A stretch of 36,241 bases of DNA from Xanthobacteraceae bacterium (GCA_019746355.1 JAIESC010000142.1:1-36241); one strand, 5' to 3'; shown: positions 1 to 8,188, numbered from the stretch's first letter. Numbers and translations: made by a program. Notes: a model not told the origin generated them from the letters alone.

Positions 1-71
1 TAGAGGACTCGCACCTCCAAGTCATCGACCGGACACCACTCCGGTCAAATCGCGCCATGCCTGGCGCACAG

Positions 72-97
72 AAAAAAAGCCGGCGCAGAGCGCCGGC
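72..97 (-). terminator. Rho-independent terminator of the integrase gene
   Basis: On the minus strand an 8-bp perfect GC stem (79-86 with 90-97, loop of three bases) is followed directly by seven T (72-78). It lies about 75 bases beyond the integrase stop codon and points the right way to end that transcript. This is the clearest intrinsic terminator in the window. Confidence 0.85.
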
Positions 98-172
98 CTT
101 CGTCTGTCGATCTGCGTCGGCGCCACGCGGCGGCGAGACGCCGCCACCCAGCGCGCGGTCTGGAGCGTGCGA

Positions 173-1381
173 TTATGCCGTAGCGGCGGCCGGCACCGGA
201 TCGCCGGTGCGCGGAGCTCGACCCTGCGTCGCGCTGACCACCACCTCCCCGACCGTCTCGGCGGCCTCGTGCAGCGTGTCGGGCATCAAATGCGCGTAGC
301 GCTGGGTGTAACGCGTGTGGCCGTGGCCCAACAGCTCCTGCACGACGTAAAGCGAAATGCCGCGATTGACCAGGAAGCTTGCAAACGAGTGGCGAAGATC
401 GTGCAGCCGAAGATCGGGCAGCCCGGCGCGTTCGCGGATGCGTTTCCACGGGAAGAACAGCGACGGCGGCGGCTCACCCGTCACCGGAGATGGCACGATA
501 TAACAACCGCTGCTTTCAGCCCGCAGCCGCTGCAACAGCTCGAGGGCGGCGCTGTTGAGCGCGATCGTCCGGGGCTTGCCGGACTTGGAAAGGGGCACCA
601 GCAGCTTGCGCTTCTCCCAGTCGACATACTCCCACCTGGCTCGCGTGATTTCGTTGCGGCGAGCACCGGTCAACAGCAGAAGCATGATCGCCTGCGCGGC
701 GATGCGGTTTTCATCCTGCTGGATGGAGGCGATCAACCGCTGCGCCTCCTCAAACGAAAGGAAGCGCTCCCGCGTCACGTCGGGCGCCAGCGCAATGCCG
801 GCCGTGGGGTTTTCCGTCACGCCCGGAACACGCCATTTGCGCGCCAGGTTGAACAGGTGGCGCAGCACGATCACGACGCGGTTGGTCGTGCCGCTGGCGT
901 ATCCCTTGTCGCGCATCGATTGCACGATCTCGGCAATCTGCTCGGCCCGCAGCACGTCGACAAAGGTCGCGCCCAGCACCGGCAACACGTGCACGCGGAG
1001 CACCGTTTCGTCGGTGGTCCAGCTCCGCTTGTAGCTCTTGATATGCGGCAGATAGCGGTCCCGCACCAGCTCGGCCAGCGTCGGTATCGTGCGCAGCTCG
1101 GCGCGGCGCTGTTGCGGGTCGGTGCCCATCAGCACCTCGGCAACGGTGGCCTTGCCTTTACGGCGAGCGGCGGCCAGCGACAGCATGTCGGCCGGACCGA
1201 TCTTGAATTGACGCTCGCGGCCGCGGGCGTCGCTGTAGCGCTGGTAATATGTCTTGCCGCCAGAGCAGCGCACTTCGAGCATGAAGCCGCGTTGTGCGAC
1301 GTCGAAGTACTCGATCTTCTTCAGCCCGTCGGGACACGAAGCGGACTTCACAAACGCAGGCGACAGCTGAACTCGTGGCAT
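173..1381 (-). CDS. Tyrosine recombinase (phage/island-type integrase)
   Basis: This integrase catalyses site-specific insertion and excision of an integrative element. The N-terminal part is a DUF4102-like arm-binding domain (SGGKTYYQRY...GRERQFKIG), followed by a SAM-like core-binding domain from about residue 90. The catalytic domain keeps Arg in TGARRNEI, HxxR in LHDLRHSF, His in LLGHG and the nucleophile Tyr in TQRYAHL, so the active site looks complete. I chose the ATG at 1381 (protein begins MPRVQLSPAF, 402 aa) because this start is conserved in the broken second copy near 3390. The frame stays open to 1450, so a 425-aa form is possible. A strong terminator follows the stop. The gene marks this end of the window as part of a genomic island. 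Confidence 0.9.
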   Translation of the reverse strand: MPRVQLSPAFVKSASCPDGLKKIEYFDVAQRGFMLEVRCSGGKTYYQRYSDARGRERQFKIGPADMLSLAAARRKGKATVAEVLMGTDPQQRRAELRTIPTLAELVRDRYLPHIKSYKRSWTTDETVLRVHVLPVLGATFVDVLRAEQIAEIVQSMRDKGYASGTTNRVVIVLRHLFNLARKWRVPGVTENPTAGIALAPDVTRERFLSFEEAQRLIASIQQDENRIAAQAIMLLLLTGARRNEITRARWEYVDWEKRKLLVPLSKSGKPRTIALNSAALELLQRLRAESSGCYIVPSPVTGEPPPSLFFPWKRIRERAGLPDLRLHDLRHSFASFLVNRGISLYVVQELLGHGHTRYTQRYAHLMPDTLHEAAETVGEVVVSATQGRAPRTGDPVPAAATA

Positions 1382-1818
1382 GCCCCAGACATTAATGAAA
1401 ACCGAACGCTGCACAACATCGCGCGCGCGAGCGAAAGAAGCATCGGTCACATGAAAGAAGACTTGGAGATATCAACGAAGACATGAAACGAAATTTTTTG
1501 CGCGTGCCTTTGCATCATTCGCCGCCGCATAATCGGATAGACAACCCTGCATGACGGATGCATCCCATGGCAAAGCGGCGACCGCGCCCGGCGAGGACTT
1601 CGGCAGCTCTGCAAATGGTGCGGCTGGCAGGCGGCAAAAAGTGTCCGCACGATCTGCATCGCGGAAAAACGTTGCAGCACATCGCGCGATAGCGGCAACT
1701 GGCCGCATCGGCCTGCTGCCTCGATTGAAAAACGTTTCGGACACAAGTCCGTCTGGGGCCGGTTGTCCGTTGGCCTCGCGAGAAACGTCGTGAAGCAACG
1801 AACCAACCAGCTCGTGGC
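1382..1818. other. Intergenic region, first copy of the duplicated integrase/AraC spacer
   Basis: I see no convincing gene here. The sequence aligns, with substitutions and small indels, to about 3400-3760 upstream of the intact AraC-type regulator. It is the degenerate counterpart of that promoter and leader region. Open frames on either strand have no recognisable domain. Confidence 0.6.
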
Positions 1819-2145
1819 CGCAGGCACCGCCGCGGCGGGAACACTGAGCCCGCAACAAGTCCATCTGGTGACCGAGTATATCGACGCGCATCTGTCGGGG
1901 CGGCTAAGCGTCTCCGACCTCGCGGGCTGGTCAATCTTCATGCGCTCGTTCAAGCAGGGGTTGGCATGCCGCCACATCAGTTCATGATCGGACGGCGCGT
2001 CGAGCGCGCCAAAGAGATGCTCGCGGACCGGGAGCTGACCGTTGCGAACGTCGCTGCCCGAACCGGTTTCAACGCCACGCTCTCGCTGGCGCGCGCATTC
2101 CGCCGCGTGGTCGCCGTCGGAATTCCGCCGGCACGTGCCTTTGGC
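1819..2145 (+). pseudogene. Remnant of an AraC-family regulator (C-terminal HTH only)
   Basis: Translation in two frames gives the C-terminal AraC/XylS double-HTH region: first LSPQQVHLVTEYIDAHLSG, then after a frame change PPHQFMIGRRVERAKEML and TGFNATLSLARAFRRV. It matches the intact regulator at 3763-4641 closely. The N-terminal sensor domain is missing, and a short deletion with a frameshift near 1925-1960 removes most of the first recognition helix. It cannot give a functional regulator. It is the dead copy of a duplicated module. Confidence 0.8.
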
Positions 2146-2248
2146 GTAACGCCTCAGCCGATCGCTGATCCCGTCAATCGGTATCGACGTCGCTTCGCCG
2201 CAGAACTGCGGCTCGCGGCGCGTGCTTGTAGGCTGAGCAGCGCGCCGG

Positions 2249-2860
2249 CTAGCCAGCCGGAGCCGTCGCCTGTTTTGTCAATTCGGCTTCGAATGATCGC
2301 TCGCGCTCGGCTTCCATGTGCAACCAGCCTCGAAACGCCTGCAACGCCCAGTCCTCGCCACGGCTGGGTCGATATTCGAACAACCAACTTTCCTGTTTGC
2401 GCGCCACAATCGGGAACGGCGCCACCAATCGACCTGCCGTAAACGCGTCGGCGACATAGGGAAGCTCCGCCACCGCCACTCCCACGCCATCGAGCGCAGC
2501 CTGCATCGCCAGCGCGTTGCTCTCGAATATGACCTCTCCTGCCGGAGCTATCGGAGCGGAAAAACCCGCCGCCTCAAACCAGAATGGCCAATTGTCGGAC
2601 ATGTGAGATACGCGGATCAGCGTGGCGTGCTGCAAGTCGCGCGGCGATCGAAAGCCCGAAGCGATGGCCGGCGCGCAGACAGCCAGAAGGGTGCTCGGGA
2701 ACAGATCTTCGGCCGCGTAACCGGGGCAGCCGCGGTGTCGCGCCTGATCGTGCAGGTCCAATCATCGCGCACGGGGCGTGTGGCTCCCCCGGTCGCCATG
2801 CGCACCTCGATGTCGGGATGGCTGCGGTGGAGGGATCGCCAAAAGCCTCTCGTCGTCAAT
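2249..2860 (-). pseudogene. LysR-family regulator remnant (substrate-binding domain)
   Basis: The frame that ends at 2249 reads as the second half of a GcvA-type LysR effector domain (FPSTLLAVCAP, ALDGVGVAVAELPYVADAF, GRLVAPFP). The preceding part (SHPDIEVRMATGG) sits in another frame, so there is a frameshift near 2760. The N-terminal winged-HTH is absent. The gene runs into the SnoaL-like remnant at 2856, so the pair was probably a catabolic or detoxification cassette before decay. Not functional as read. Confidence 0.7.
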
Positions 2861-3104
2861 TTCCAGGCCTGACCTGTCGCCAGCAATCGTCAAGCGCAGT
2901 GCCGTCGAGGAAAGCTTGCGCCTTCACGATCCGACCGTCGCGCAATGGCAGGAACCAGGCGTAGCTGTTGACGTAGGGCTTGCCGTCGTGCGCGGCGCTT
3001 GGCGCGTCGAACAGCGCGATCACGGTGTCGCCATCCGTGCAGAGCCGGCGGACCTTCGGTACGAGACGGTCGCGCATCCTTCGTTGGGCGGATGACCTCG
3101 GCAA
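2856..3104 (-). pseudogene. SnoaL/NTF2-like protein, C-terminal remnant
   Basis: The frame encodes 82 residues with a SnoaL/ketosteroid-isomerase-like C-terminal half (DGDTVIALFDA, NSYAWFLPLRDGRIVKAQAFLD). Members of this fold are usually 120-150 aa, so the N-terminal third or half is missing. The N-terminal stretch before about residue 20 does not look native. The truncation lies next to the integrase remnant starting near 3145, which suggests a recombination junction there. Function cannot be predicted from this fold. Confidence 0.55.
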
Positions 3105-3143
3105 GGAATGACCTCGCGGCTCGGATAGGTCCGCGCGGCTAGA

Positions 3144-3400
3144 CTAGCGATTTGCCCCGCCCCTCAACAGCGCCGCTTGCCTTTGCGGCGGGTGCCGGCG
3201 AGGGACAGCGGTCGGCCGGCCCGATCTTGAACTGACGCTCGCGGCGGCGGCTGTCGCTGTGGCGCCGGCAATACCTCTTGCCGCCGGAGTAGCGCGCTTC
3301 GAGCATCCTCGTTGTGCGACGTCGACGCATTCAATTTTCTTCAGTCCGTCGGGGCACGCAGCGGACTTCACAACGCAAGCGACACATGAACTCGTGGCAT
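3144..3400 (-). pseudogene. Integrase remnant (N-terminal part of second copy)
   Basis: This stretch matches the first about 85 residues of the integrase at 173-1381 (CPDGLKKIE, VAQRG, SGGKRYCRR, GRERQ-like RRERQFKIGPAD). It is split over two frames with several indels, including one base lost after the start region near 3375. The catalytic domain is absent and homology stops near 3165. It is the stump of a second, related integrase copy. Confidence 0.8.
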
Positions 3401-3473
3401 GCTCGGGACATCAATGAAAATCCAAACACTGCACAACATCGCGCGCGAGAGGAAACAAGCGCCGGTCAAAATA

Positions 3474-3493
3474 TGATATACTTTAATATATCA
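3474..3493. promoter_or_regulatory. Inverted repeat upstream of the AraC-type gene
   Basis: A perfect 7-bp inverted repeat (TGATATA and TATATCA, 6-base spacer) lies in an AT-rich stretch about 270 bases before the regulator start. The matching part of copy 1 (near 1467-1480) has lost it. It could be an operator or the promoter region of the regulator. This is a pattern observation only. Confidence 0.3.
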
Positions 3494-3762
3494 AAAAAGA
3501 CATGATGAGAGTTCCTTTTTTGCGCATCCTTTGGCATCATTCGCGGCCGCACAATCCGATGGACAACCCTGCATGGTGGATGCATCCCTTGGCAAAGCGG
3601 CGACCGCGTCCGGCGTGCCCCGCAAATGGTGCGGCTCGCAGACGGCAAAAGCTATCCGCACGATCTGCATCACATATAAAAACGTTACAGAGCATCGCGC
3701 GATTTTTCGGCGGCATCTGGCCGCATTCTGTCGGCTCTGCGATCACGGCAAAGAGCGTCGTC

Positions 3763-4641
3763 ATGCCGGACACCGTGGAGCGCACCAGCCGCGAGACAGG
3801 TAGAGCCATCGACGTCGACATCTTGAAGCGGCGGAGCTGGAGCGGATTTACCGCGGAATTCGTTCGAATATCGGCTCCCGCCTTGTACGATTTCGAAGTG
3901 GATGGAACGTGGAGCCGCATCTCGCTGTTCGATCTCTATCGTACAGACGGAGTCACGACCGCGACAGGGCTGCCGCGCAGCCTGACGAAGGACCTTCGCA
4001 ACAAGCTCTCCTTTGTACCGGCCGGATGCCGGGCGGAGGGATGGTGCGCGATCGAACGGGTTGGCAGCATCACCTCCATTGCGATTGATCCCGGCGCGCA
4101 GTTCGATCACCACATTGACGTGGCGCAGCTGCCGCCGCGCCTGGAATTCGACGACCCGTTGCTCCGCGCCGACCTGCAACGGTTTCAAGCGCTTTTGAGC
4201 GACCCTGCCCTCGATCTTCCGGGATACGCCGGGGCCTTGATGGAGGTTCTCGCTTTCGACCTATTTCGCAGCGTCGCGGTTCAACCGCCGAAGCTTCCGG
4301 AGGCCGGGGCACTAAGCTCCCAGCAGGTTCGGCTGGTCACGGAGTATATCGACGCACACCTGTCGGAGCGGCCGCGCATTTCCGACCTCGCGGCGCTGGT
4401 GAATCTGACGCGCTATCACTTCATCCGTTCGTTCAAGCATGCGGTCGGCATGCCTCCGCACCAGTACATGATCGGCCGGCGCGTCGAACGCGCCAAGGAA
4501 ATGCTGGCCAACCAGGAACAGACGATCGCGAGCGTGGCCGAGAGCACCGGGTTCGGCACGTCACTGCAGTTGGCTCGCGCGTTTCGGCGGGTGGTCGGCA
4601 CGACGCCCTCTGAATTCCGGCGACACCTGCCCACGCGGTAA
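3763..4641 (+). CDS. AraC/XylS-family transcriptional regulator
   Basis: The predicted protein is 292 aa from ATG 3763. The frame is open further upstream, but that part aligns with noncoding spacer in copy 1, so the later start is preferred. Residues about 1-180 form an N-terminal sensor region of unknown ligand. Residues about 190-290 hold the two HTH motifs (RISDLAALVNLTRYHFIRSFK and IASVAESTGFGTSLQLARAFRRVVGTTP), ending in the usual TPSEFRR. It probably activates a nearby or divergent gene as a soluble DNA-binding protein. It is convergent with the sigma/anti-sigma pair, with only 9 bases between stops. A dead copy of its C-terminal half lies at 1819-2145. Its target is unknown. Confidence 0.85.
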   Translation: MPDTVERTSRETGRAIDVDILKRRSWSGFTAEFVRISAPALYDFEVDGTWSRISLFDLYRTDGVTTATGLPRSLTKDLRNKLSFVPAGCRAEGWCAIERVGSITSIAIDPGAQFDHHIDVAQLPPRLEFDDPLLRADLQRFQALLSDPALDLPGYAGALMEVLAFDLFRSVAVQPPKLPEAGALSSQQVRLVTEYIDAHLSERPRISDLAALVNLTRYHFIRSFKHAVGMPPHQYMIGRRVERAKEMLANQEQTIASVAESTGFGTSLQLARAFRRVVGTTPSEFRRHLPTR

Positions 4642-4650
4642 GGATCGCCC

Positions 4651-5301
4651 TTACCAGCGGAGCAGACGCGGCCCGAGCAGCATGCCAGCGATCATCATGG
4701 TTGCGATCGCGGCGGTGTAGCCAAGCGCACCGAGGGCGAAGGGCGCTGCCGACGCGTGCCAGCAATGCCCCATCGCGCCGAGCGCACCCGCGAGCATACC
4801 GATATAGGCTCCGACGCGCCGCAGATCGACAGGCGCGAGGTGGCGCACGCCGAGCGTCAGCACCGCAAATGCGGGAATTGCCAGCGAGACCGTCTGCCAG
4901 ACCCAGCTCCACCACGAGGCGTGGCTGGCGTGCTGTGCCGCCCCGTGCAGCGACGAGCCCATAAGATCATGGCCTGCAAGCACGGCCATCGACACAAAGG
5001 GCAGCGCGAGCACAGATTTAGGCAGGCTTACCCGACGCGCCGGGACGGAAAGATCTCGCACCACGACCAGCGCACAGGCGGCCACGCTCAACACGAATGC
5101 GAAGTTAAGGATGAAGCCATGATCGTGCTGCCCACCGGATGCGATCGAAAGGATGTCAGGGGAGCCGAGCAGCCCGCCGGAGAGCCCGGCAACAACGGCC
5201 AACGAGAGGGCGACGGACAGGATGAGACGCGGTGCCGGGCGCTCCCGATGCCGGATACGCGGGTTGGCGCTGATCCTATCGATAACGTCTCTAGGTGCCA
5301 T
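4651..5301 (-). CDS. NrsF-type (DUF1109) membrane anti-sigma factor 1
   Basis: The protein is 216 aa from the ATG at 5301, which overlaps the sigma factor stop by about 11 bases. Its six hydrophobic segments and the C-terminal GPRLLRW match the DUF1109/NrsF family: inner-membrane proteins that hold a sigma-F-type ECF factor inactive until stress. It has the same length as the second copy at 8971-9621 and aligns without gaps at its end. The family's two conserved cysteines (positions 133 and 183 in copy 2) are Trp and Ala here. Its own cysteines are at 76 and 180. It may therefore sense a different signal or be unresponsive. Cotranscribed with the sigma factor upstream. Confidence 0.85.
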   Translation of the reverse strand: MAPRDVIDRISANPRIRHRERPAPRLILSVALSLAVVAGLSGGLLGSPDILSIASGGQHDHGFILNFAFVLSVAACALVVVRDLSVPARRVSLPKSVLALPFVSMAVLAGHDLMGSSLHGAAQHASHASWWSWVWQTVSLAIPAFAVLTLGVRHLAPVDLRRVGAYIGMLAGALGAMGHCWHASAAPFALGALGYTAAIATMMIAGMLLGPRLLRW

Positions 5302-5848
5302 CGCGGTTTCCGCTCGCGGCACCGCACAGCCGAGCGAGCCTGATCAGTCCGCGATGCACGCAAACACGGACGGCGACCTCGCTGGTGCCGATGCGCCGCG
5401 CCGTCTCGCTCGACGTCAGGCCCTCGATCTTCATGAGCTCGATAGGAATACGAAACCGATCGGGAAGCAAGGAGAGAATTCGCTGCACCGTGATGCGCGC
5501 GTCATTGCGCTCGCCCTCGTCCACCGTGTCGTCAAACTCCTCCAATGACTGGAGGTCCGAGATGCGGTTTGCCGCACGCAGATTGTCGATCAGCTTGTAA
5601 CGCGTGATGGCGTACGCCCAGTTGAGCAGCGAACTCGAGCCGTCATAGGTGTACCGCTTGGCATTGATGGCGATAAGTGCCTCCTGCACGATGTCGTCGG
5701 CATCAGCCTCCGGCAGGCGCAGTCGAACAAGCTGCCGACGCACGAAGGACTGAAGATGCTCGTGCAGATGAAGCAGAAACTTCCGATAGGCGGGAGAATT
5801 TCCCTCCAACCCTTCCAGGAAGAGCGTGGTGAGCTGACGATCCTCCAC
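5291..5848 (-). CDS. ECF RNA polymerase sigma factor 1 (sigma-F/EcfF type)
   Basis: The protein is 185 aa with a GTG start at 5848. Region 2 is visible in DADDIVQEALIAI and WAYAITRYKLIDNLRA. Region 4 is visible in LPDRFRIPIELMKIEGLTSSETARRIGTSEVAVRVCVHRG. It directs RNA polymerase to stress promoters and is paired with the overlapping anti-sigma gene downstream. It is a diverged paralogue of the factor at 8418-8981. I found no TGTAACC-N16-CGAA box upstream, so unlike its paralogue it is probably not autoregulated through that motif. Confidence 0.88.
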   Translation of the reverse strand: MEDRQLTTLFLEGLEGNSPAYRKFLLHLHEHLQSFVRRQLVRLRLPEADADDIVQEALIAINAKRYTYDGSSSLLNWAYAITRYKLIDNLRAANRISDLQSLEEFDDTVDEGERNDARITVQRILSLLPDRFRIPIELMKIEGLTSSETARRIGTSEVAVRVCVHRGLIRLARLCGAASGNRDGT

Positions 5849-6136
5849 TGCGACAACGCCCCCGTTATCGCTCTCAGTCTAACATCGTTCGCCTGCGAGT
5901 TTTCTTCTGTGCAAAAAAAAATTTTTTGATCCACCGCCGTAACATTCGCAGCCACATTGGCGCCGACCCACACGACAGCGGAACCAAAAGTCAAAAAATA
6001 ATGACGTGAAGTATCGAAAAAATATACTTTCGTGGAACGCGCAGCAGCGGGGTCGGTCTGACGTCTTTGCGAGCAGTGCGTGTTGCAGCAACGATTGCGT
6101 GCTATCGGCTGGCGGGCTCGCCCCCGTCCGGACTTG
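5849..6136. other. Intergenic region upstream of sigma factor 1
   Basis: About 290 bases without a supported gene. It holds an A9T6 tract near 5914-5928, which could bend DNA, and an AAGTAT/ATACTT inverted repeat (6009-6014 and 6024-6029, 9-base spacer). The promoter of sigma factor 1 should lie here. The short plus-strand frames have no recognisable product. Confidence 0.4.
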
Positions 6137-6985
6137 TCACGTCTTGCTCGTCCGCTCCGGCGGAGTGCGCATGGCCGAGCCGCACGCGCCTTGAGCCATG
6201 TATGATCGGAGCATCATGCGGAGTTTCAGCAGATCCCACCCCATCTGGCAGGCATGAAGGATGGACATCCGGCTCCTTCCATCGTGATGCCAGTCAAGCG
6301 CAACTTCGGCGGTTCTGAAGCCCACGCACTGGGCGATGAGAAGGATTTCGACGTCGAAGGCCCAACGCTCGATCTTCGCGCGCGCGAAGACATGCTCGGC
6401 CGCCCTGGACGAGAACACCTTGAACCCGGCCTGGGTATCCGTCAGCGGCAGCGAGAACCCAAGCCTGACCGCGCCGCGGTACACCTGCCCCAGAAGCCGC
6501 CGGCTCCATGGTTGAGCGACGTGAATCCTCGACGAATAGGAGAAGCGCGACCCCACAACAACATCGATTCCGGCCTCGAGCAGGGGGGCGGCCACATCCC
6601 AGTGCTCGACCGCTGCCGCGTTGTCCGCGTCCATGAACAAACGGAATTCCCCCGAAGCGGCAAGCATCCCCTCCTTGATCGCCCATCCCTTGCCGCGGTT
6701 CTTCGGCGACCTGATGATTTTGACCGCGGTCGTGCGGCACATGCAGCGGGCCACCGCATCGACCGTCCCGTCGTCGGAGCCGTCGTCGACCACGAGAACT
6801 TCCGAAACGAACGATTGCCTGGTCAGGTATGAGAGTACCGATCGCAATGTGCGCTCGATTCGCTCGGCCTCGTTGTATGCAGGGATTACGACCGACAGCC
6901 GCGGTGGCTGCGGGTGACCGGCTTCAACTGAAGATCGGTTCGGAGTGCCAAGACTGGTCAATCGCCCCACGCACATTCCTTGCAC
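6137..6985 (-). CDS. GT2-family glycosyltransferase (dolichyl/polyprenyl-phosphate glucosyltransferase type)
   Basis: The product is 282 aa from GTG 6985, or slightly shorter from ATG 6976. A GT-A fold follows: LSVVIPAYNEAERI, then VVDDGSDDGT (nucleotide-sugar binding), NRGKGWAIKEGM, the DxD-like metal site MDADNA, and TDTQAGFKVF, typical of the DPG_synthase/ALG5-like group. It should transfer a hexose from a nucleotide sugar to a lipid-phosphate carrier at the inner membrane face. I see no C-terminal membrane domain. A TGTAACC-N16-CGAAT box lies about 32 bases upstream, identical in spacing to the box before sigma factor 2, so it is probably a target of that sigma factor. Substrate is inferred from family only. 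Confidence 0.8.
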   Translation of the reverse strand: MQGMCVGRLTSLGTPNRSSVEAGHPQPPRLSVVIPAYNEAERIERTLRSVLSYLTRQSFVSEVLVVDDGSDDGTVDAVARCMCRTTAVKIIRSPKNRGKGWAIKEGMLAASGEFRLFMDADNAAAVEHWDVAAPLLEAGIDVVVGSRFSYSSRIHVAQPWSRRLLGQVYRGAVRLGFSLPLTDTQAGFKVFSSRAAEHVFARAKIERWAFDVEILLIAQCVGFRTAEVALDWHHDGRSRMSILHACQMGWDLLKLRMMLRSYMAQGACGSAMRTPPERTSKT

Positions 6986-7016
6986 TTCGTGTCCACTTCA
7001 TTGTCCCGCTACGCAA

Positions 7017-7044
7017 ATTCGTTGGGGCCGGCGGAAAGGTTACA
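7017..7044 (-). promoter_or_regulatory. Predicted ECF (sigma-F-type) promoter of the glycosyltransferase gene
   Basis: On the minus strand TGTAACC (7044-7038) and CGAAT (7021-7017) are separated by 16 bases, and TTTCC follows the -35 element. The same layout is found before sigma factor 2 at 8371-8398. Transcription would start near 7010, giving a leader of about 25 bases. Confidence 0.7.
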
Positions 7045-7189
7045 CGGGCACGCGGTTTTTCTTTTTTTTCGCGTGAAATCGAAACCCGGCGCGGAGACTG
7101 TAGAACGCGATCCAGTTTTTGCAGCGACGCCCGCGCGCCCCAGTACGAACAAACTTATTTCGCACCCCCAGAGGAGAGACGGAACGCAC

Positions 7190-7825
7190 ATGCCCCAATC
7201 GGAAGCCGGCCACCGAAACTCACCCAGCCGATCGCAGATGCTGCGCAAGACGTTGATCGCAGCCGGTGGCGCAGCGGTCGTCGCAATCTACTTCGTGGGA
7301 CGATCCCTCTGGCCGGAGGGCTACGTGGTGCACGAGACAATCGAATGGTCAGGCATCGCCTTGATCGCGGTTTGTATTGCCGGCCGGACGTGGTGCTCGC
7401 TCTACATCGGCGGGCTCAAGGACCGCAACCTCGTTCGCTTCGGGCCCTACTCGCTGTGCCGCAATCCGCTCTATGTGTTCTCGATTATCGGGGCCATGGG
7501 TGTCGGCGCCCAACACGGCAGCTTCACCGCAACCATCTCGGCGGGACTCGCCACGGCGATGGTCTTTTTCCCCGTCGTCCTGTCCGAGGAGCGGTCGCTT
7601 CGGGCCGCGTTCGGGAAGGAGTATTCAGACTATGCGCAAAAGGTGCCGCGGTTTGTCATGAACTTCGGCAACTGGCAGGATCAGCCGACGGTGCAGATCA
7701 GGCCCGCCAAAGTTCTGATGACGTTCGCCGACGGCTGCGCGTTTTTGATCGCCATTCCGGCAGCTCAGTTGGCCGAGTACCTCCAGAACAGCGGCGTACT
7801 GTCGGTCCTCGTGAGGCTGCCTTGA
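7190..7825 (+). CDS. Isoprenylcysteine carboxyl methyltransferase (ICMT/PEMT)-like membrane protein
   Basis: The protein is 211 aa, starting at ATG 7190 behind an AGAGGAGA ribosome site. It has several membrane segments and the C-terminal signature of ICMT/PEMT-like methyltransferases: RFGPYSLCRNPLYV, then LSEERSLRAAFGKEYSDYAQKVPRF. These enzymes use S-adenosylmethionine to methylate membrane substrates. The bacterial substrate is usually unknown. The N-terminal region has a basic stretch, then a hydrophobic helix. It stands alone, divergent from the glycosyltransferase and followed by a strong hairpin. I found no ECF box before it, so its link to the sigma-factor cluster rests on position only. 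Confidence 0.75.
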   Translation: MPQSEAGHRNSPSRSQMLRKTLIAAGGAAVVAIYFVGRSLWPEGYVVHETIEWSGIALIAVCIAGRTWCSLYIGGLKDRNLVRFGPYSLCRNPLYVFSIIGAMGVGAQHGSFTATISAGLATAMVFFPVVLSEERSLRAAFGKEYSDYAQKVPRFVMNFGNWQDQPTVQIRPAKVLMTFADGCAFLIAIPAAQLAEYLQNSGVLSVLVRLP

Positions 7826-7828
7826 GAC

Positions 7829-7867
7829 GGCTGCGCGCCGGTTGCAACCGGCCTCCGGTGCGCAGCC
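7829..7867 (+). terminator. Hairpin terminator after the methyltransferase gene
   Basis: An 8-bp outer stem (7829-7836 with 7860-7867) encloses a perfect 16-base palindrome (7837-7852). It begins a few bases after the stop codon and is followed by a short T-containing run (ATTCTTT). Likely a factor-independent terminator, though the T tract is weak. Confidence 0.6.
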
Positions 7868-7900
7868 CATTCTTTCCGTGGCCGCCTTCGAGACGGCTCT

Positions 7901-7930
7901 TAGCCCAACTTCGCCGGCGAAGTTGGGTTA
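7901..7930. terminator. Palindromic hairpin between convergent genes
   Basis: A 30-base palindrome with 15 pairs (one G-T wobble) and no loop bases lies between the methyltransferase gene and the leftward small exported-protein gene. It contains the stop codon of the latter (7928-7930). It could terminate in both directions. No T tract follows on either strand. Confidence 0.5.
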
Positions 7931-8188
7931 GTAGTCGTGTCCCCCCAGCACCCGTTCGCGGACGTCCTGATACGGCGCTGCGGTCCGCGGCTGCCGTGCC
8001 TGGCTCCCGAGGCGGCCGAGCTCGGCGCGCGGAACTGCCGCGCGGGCATTCGCGGCGGACGTATGCAGCCGCTCGCTGCGCTCACGGAGATCGAAGTCCG
8101 GATTGGGCGACGCGACGTCGAGTGCGCGAGCCTGACCGGCGGTCACGAATGTCGCCACGATCAACGCTGCCACGGTATGAATTCTCAT
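7928..8188 (-). CDS. Small exported protein of unknown function (86 aa)
   Basis: The ORF starts at ATG 8188 behind a good AAGGAG site 7 bases upstream. Residues 1-22 form a signal peptide with cleavage likely after QARA. The mature part of about 64 residues is charged, rich in Arg and Ala, with no cysteine and no known domain. An ECF-type box (TGTAACG-N15-CGAAC, 8271-8245) lies upstream, one base shorter in spacing than the other copies. It is therefore a candidate periplasmic or secreted effector of the sigma factor 2 stress response. I do not recognise the family. Confidence 0.7.
   Translation of the reverse strand: MRIHTVAALIVATFVTAGQARALDVASPNPDFDLRERSERLHTSAANARAAVPRAELGRLGSQARQPRTAAPYQDVRERVLGGHDY

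Noticed and set aside
1..60. Possible tRNA on the minus strand (a T-arm-like stem-loop at 1-20) as integrase target
   Set aside because: The loop would read TGCGAGT, lacking the invariant TTC, and no anticodon arm with a 5-bp stem and 7-base loop follows. The 7-bp stem with 6-base loop at 30-49 does not fit a tRNA arm. The sequence may still be near an attachment site, but that cannot be shown without the other end.
5849..6030. ECF autoregulatory promoter of sigma factor 1
   Set aside because: No TGTAAC with CGAA at the right spacing is present on the minus strand. Only partial matches such as GTTACG occur.
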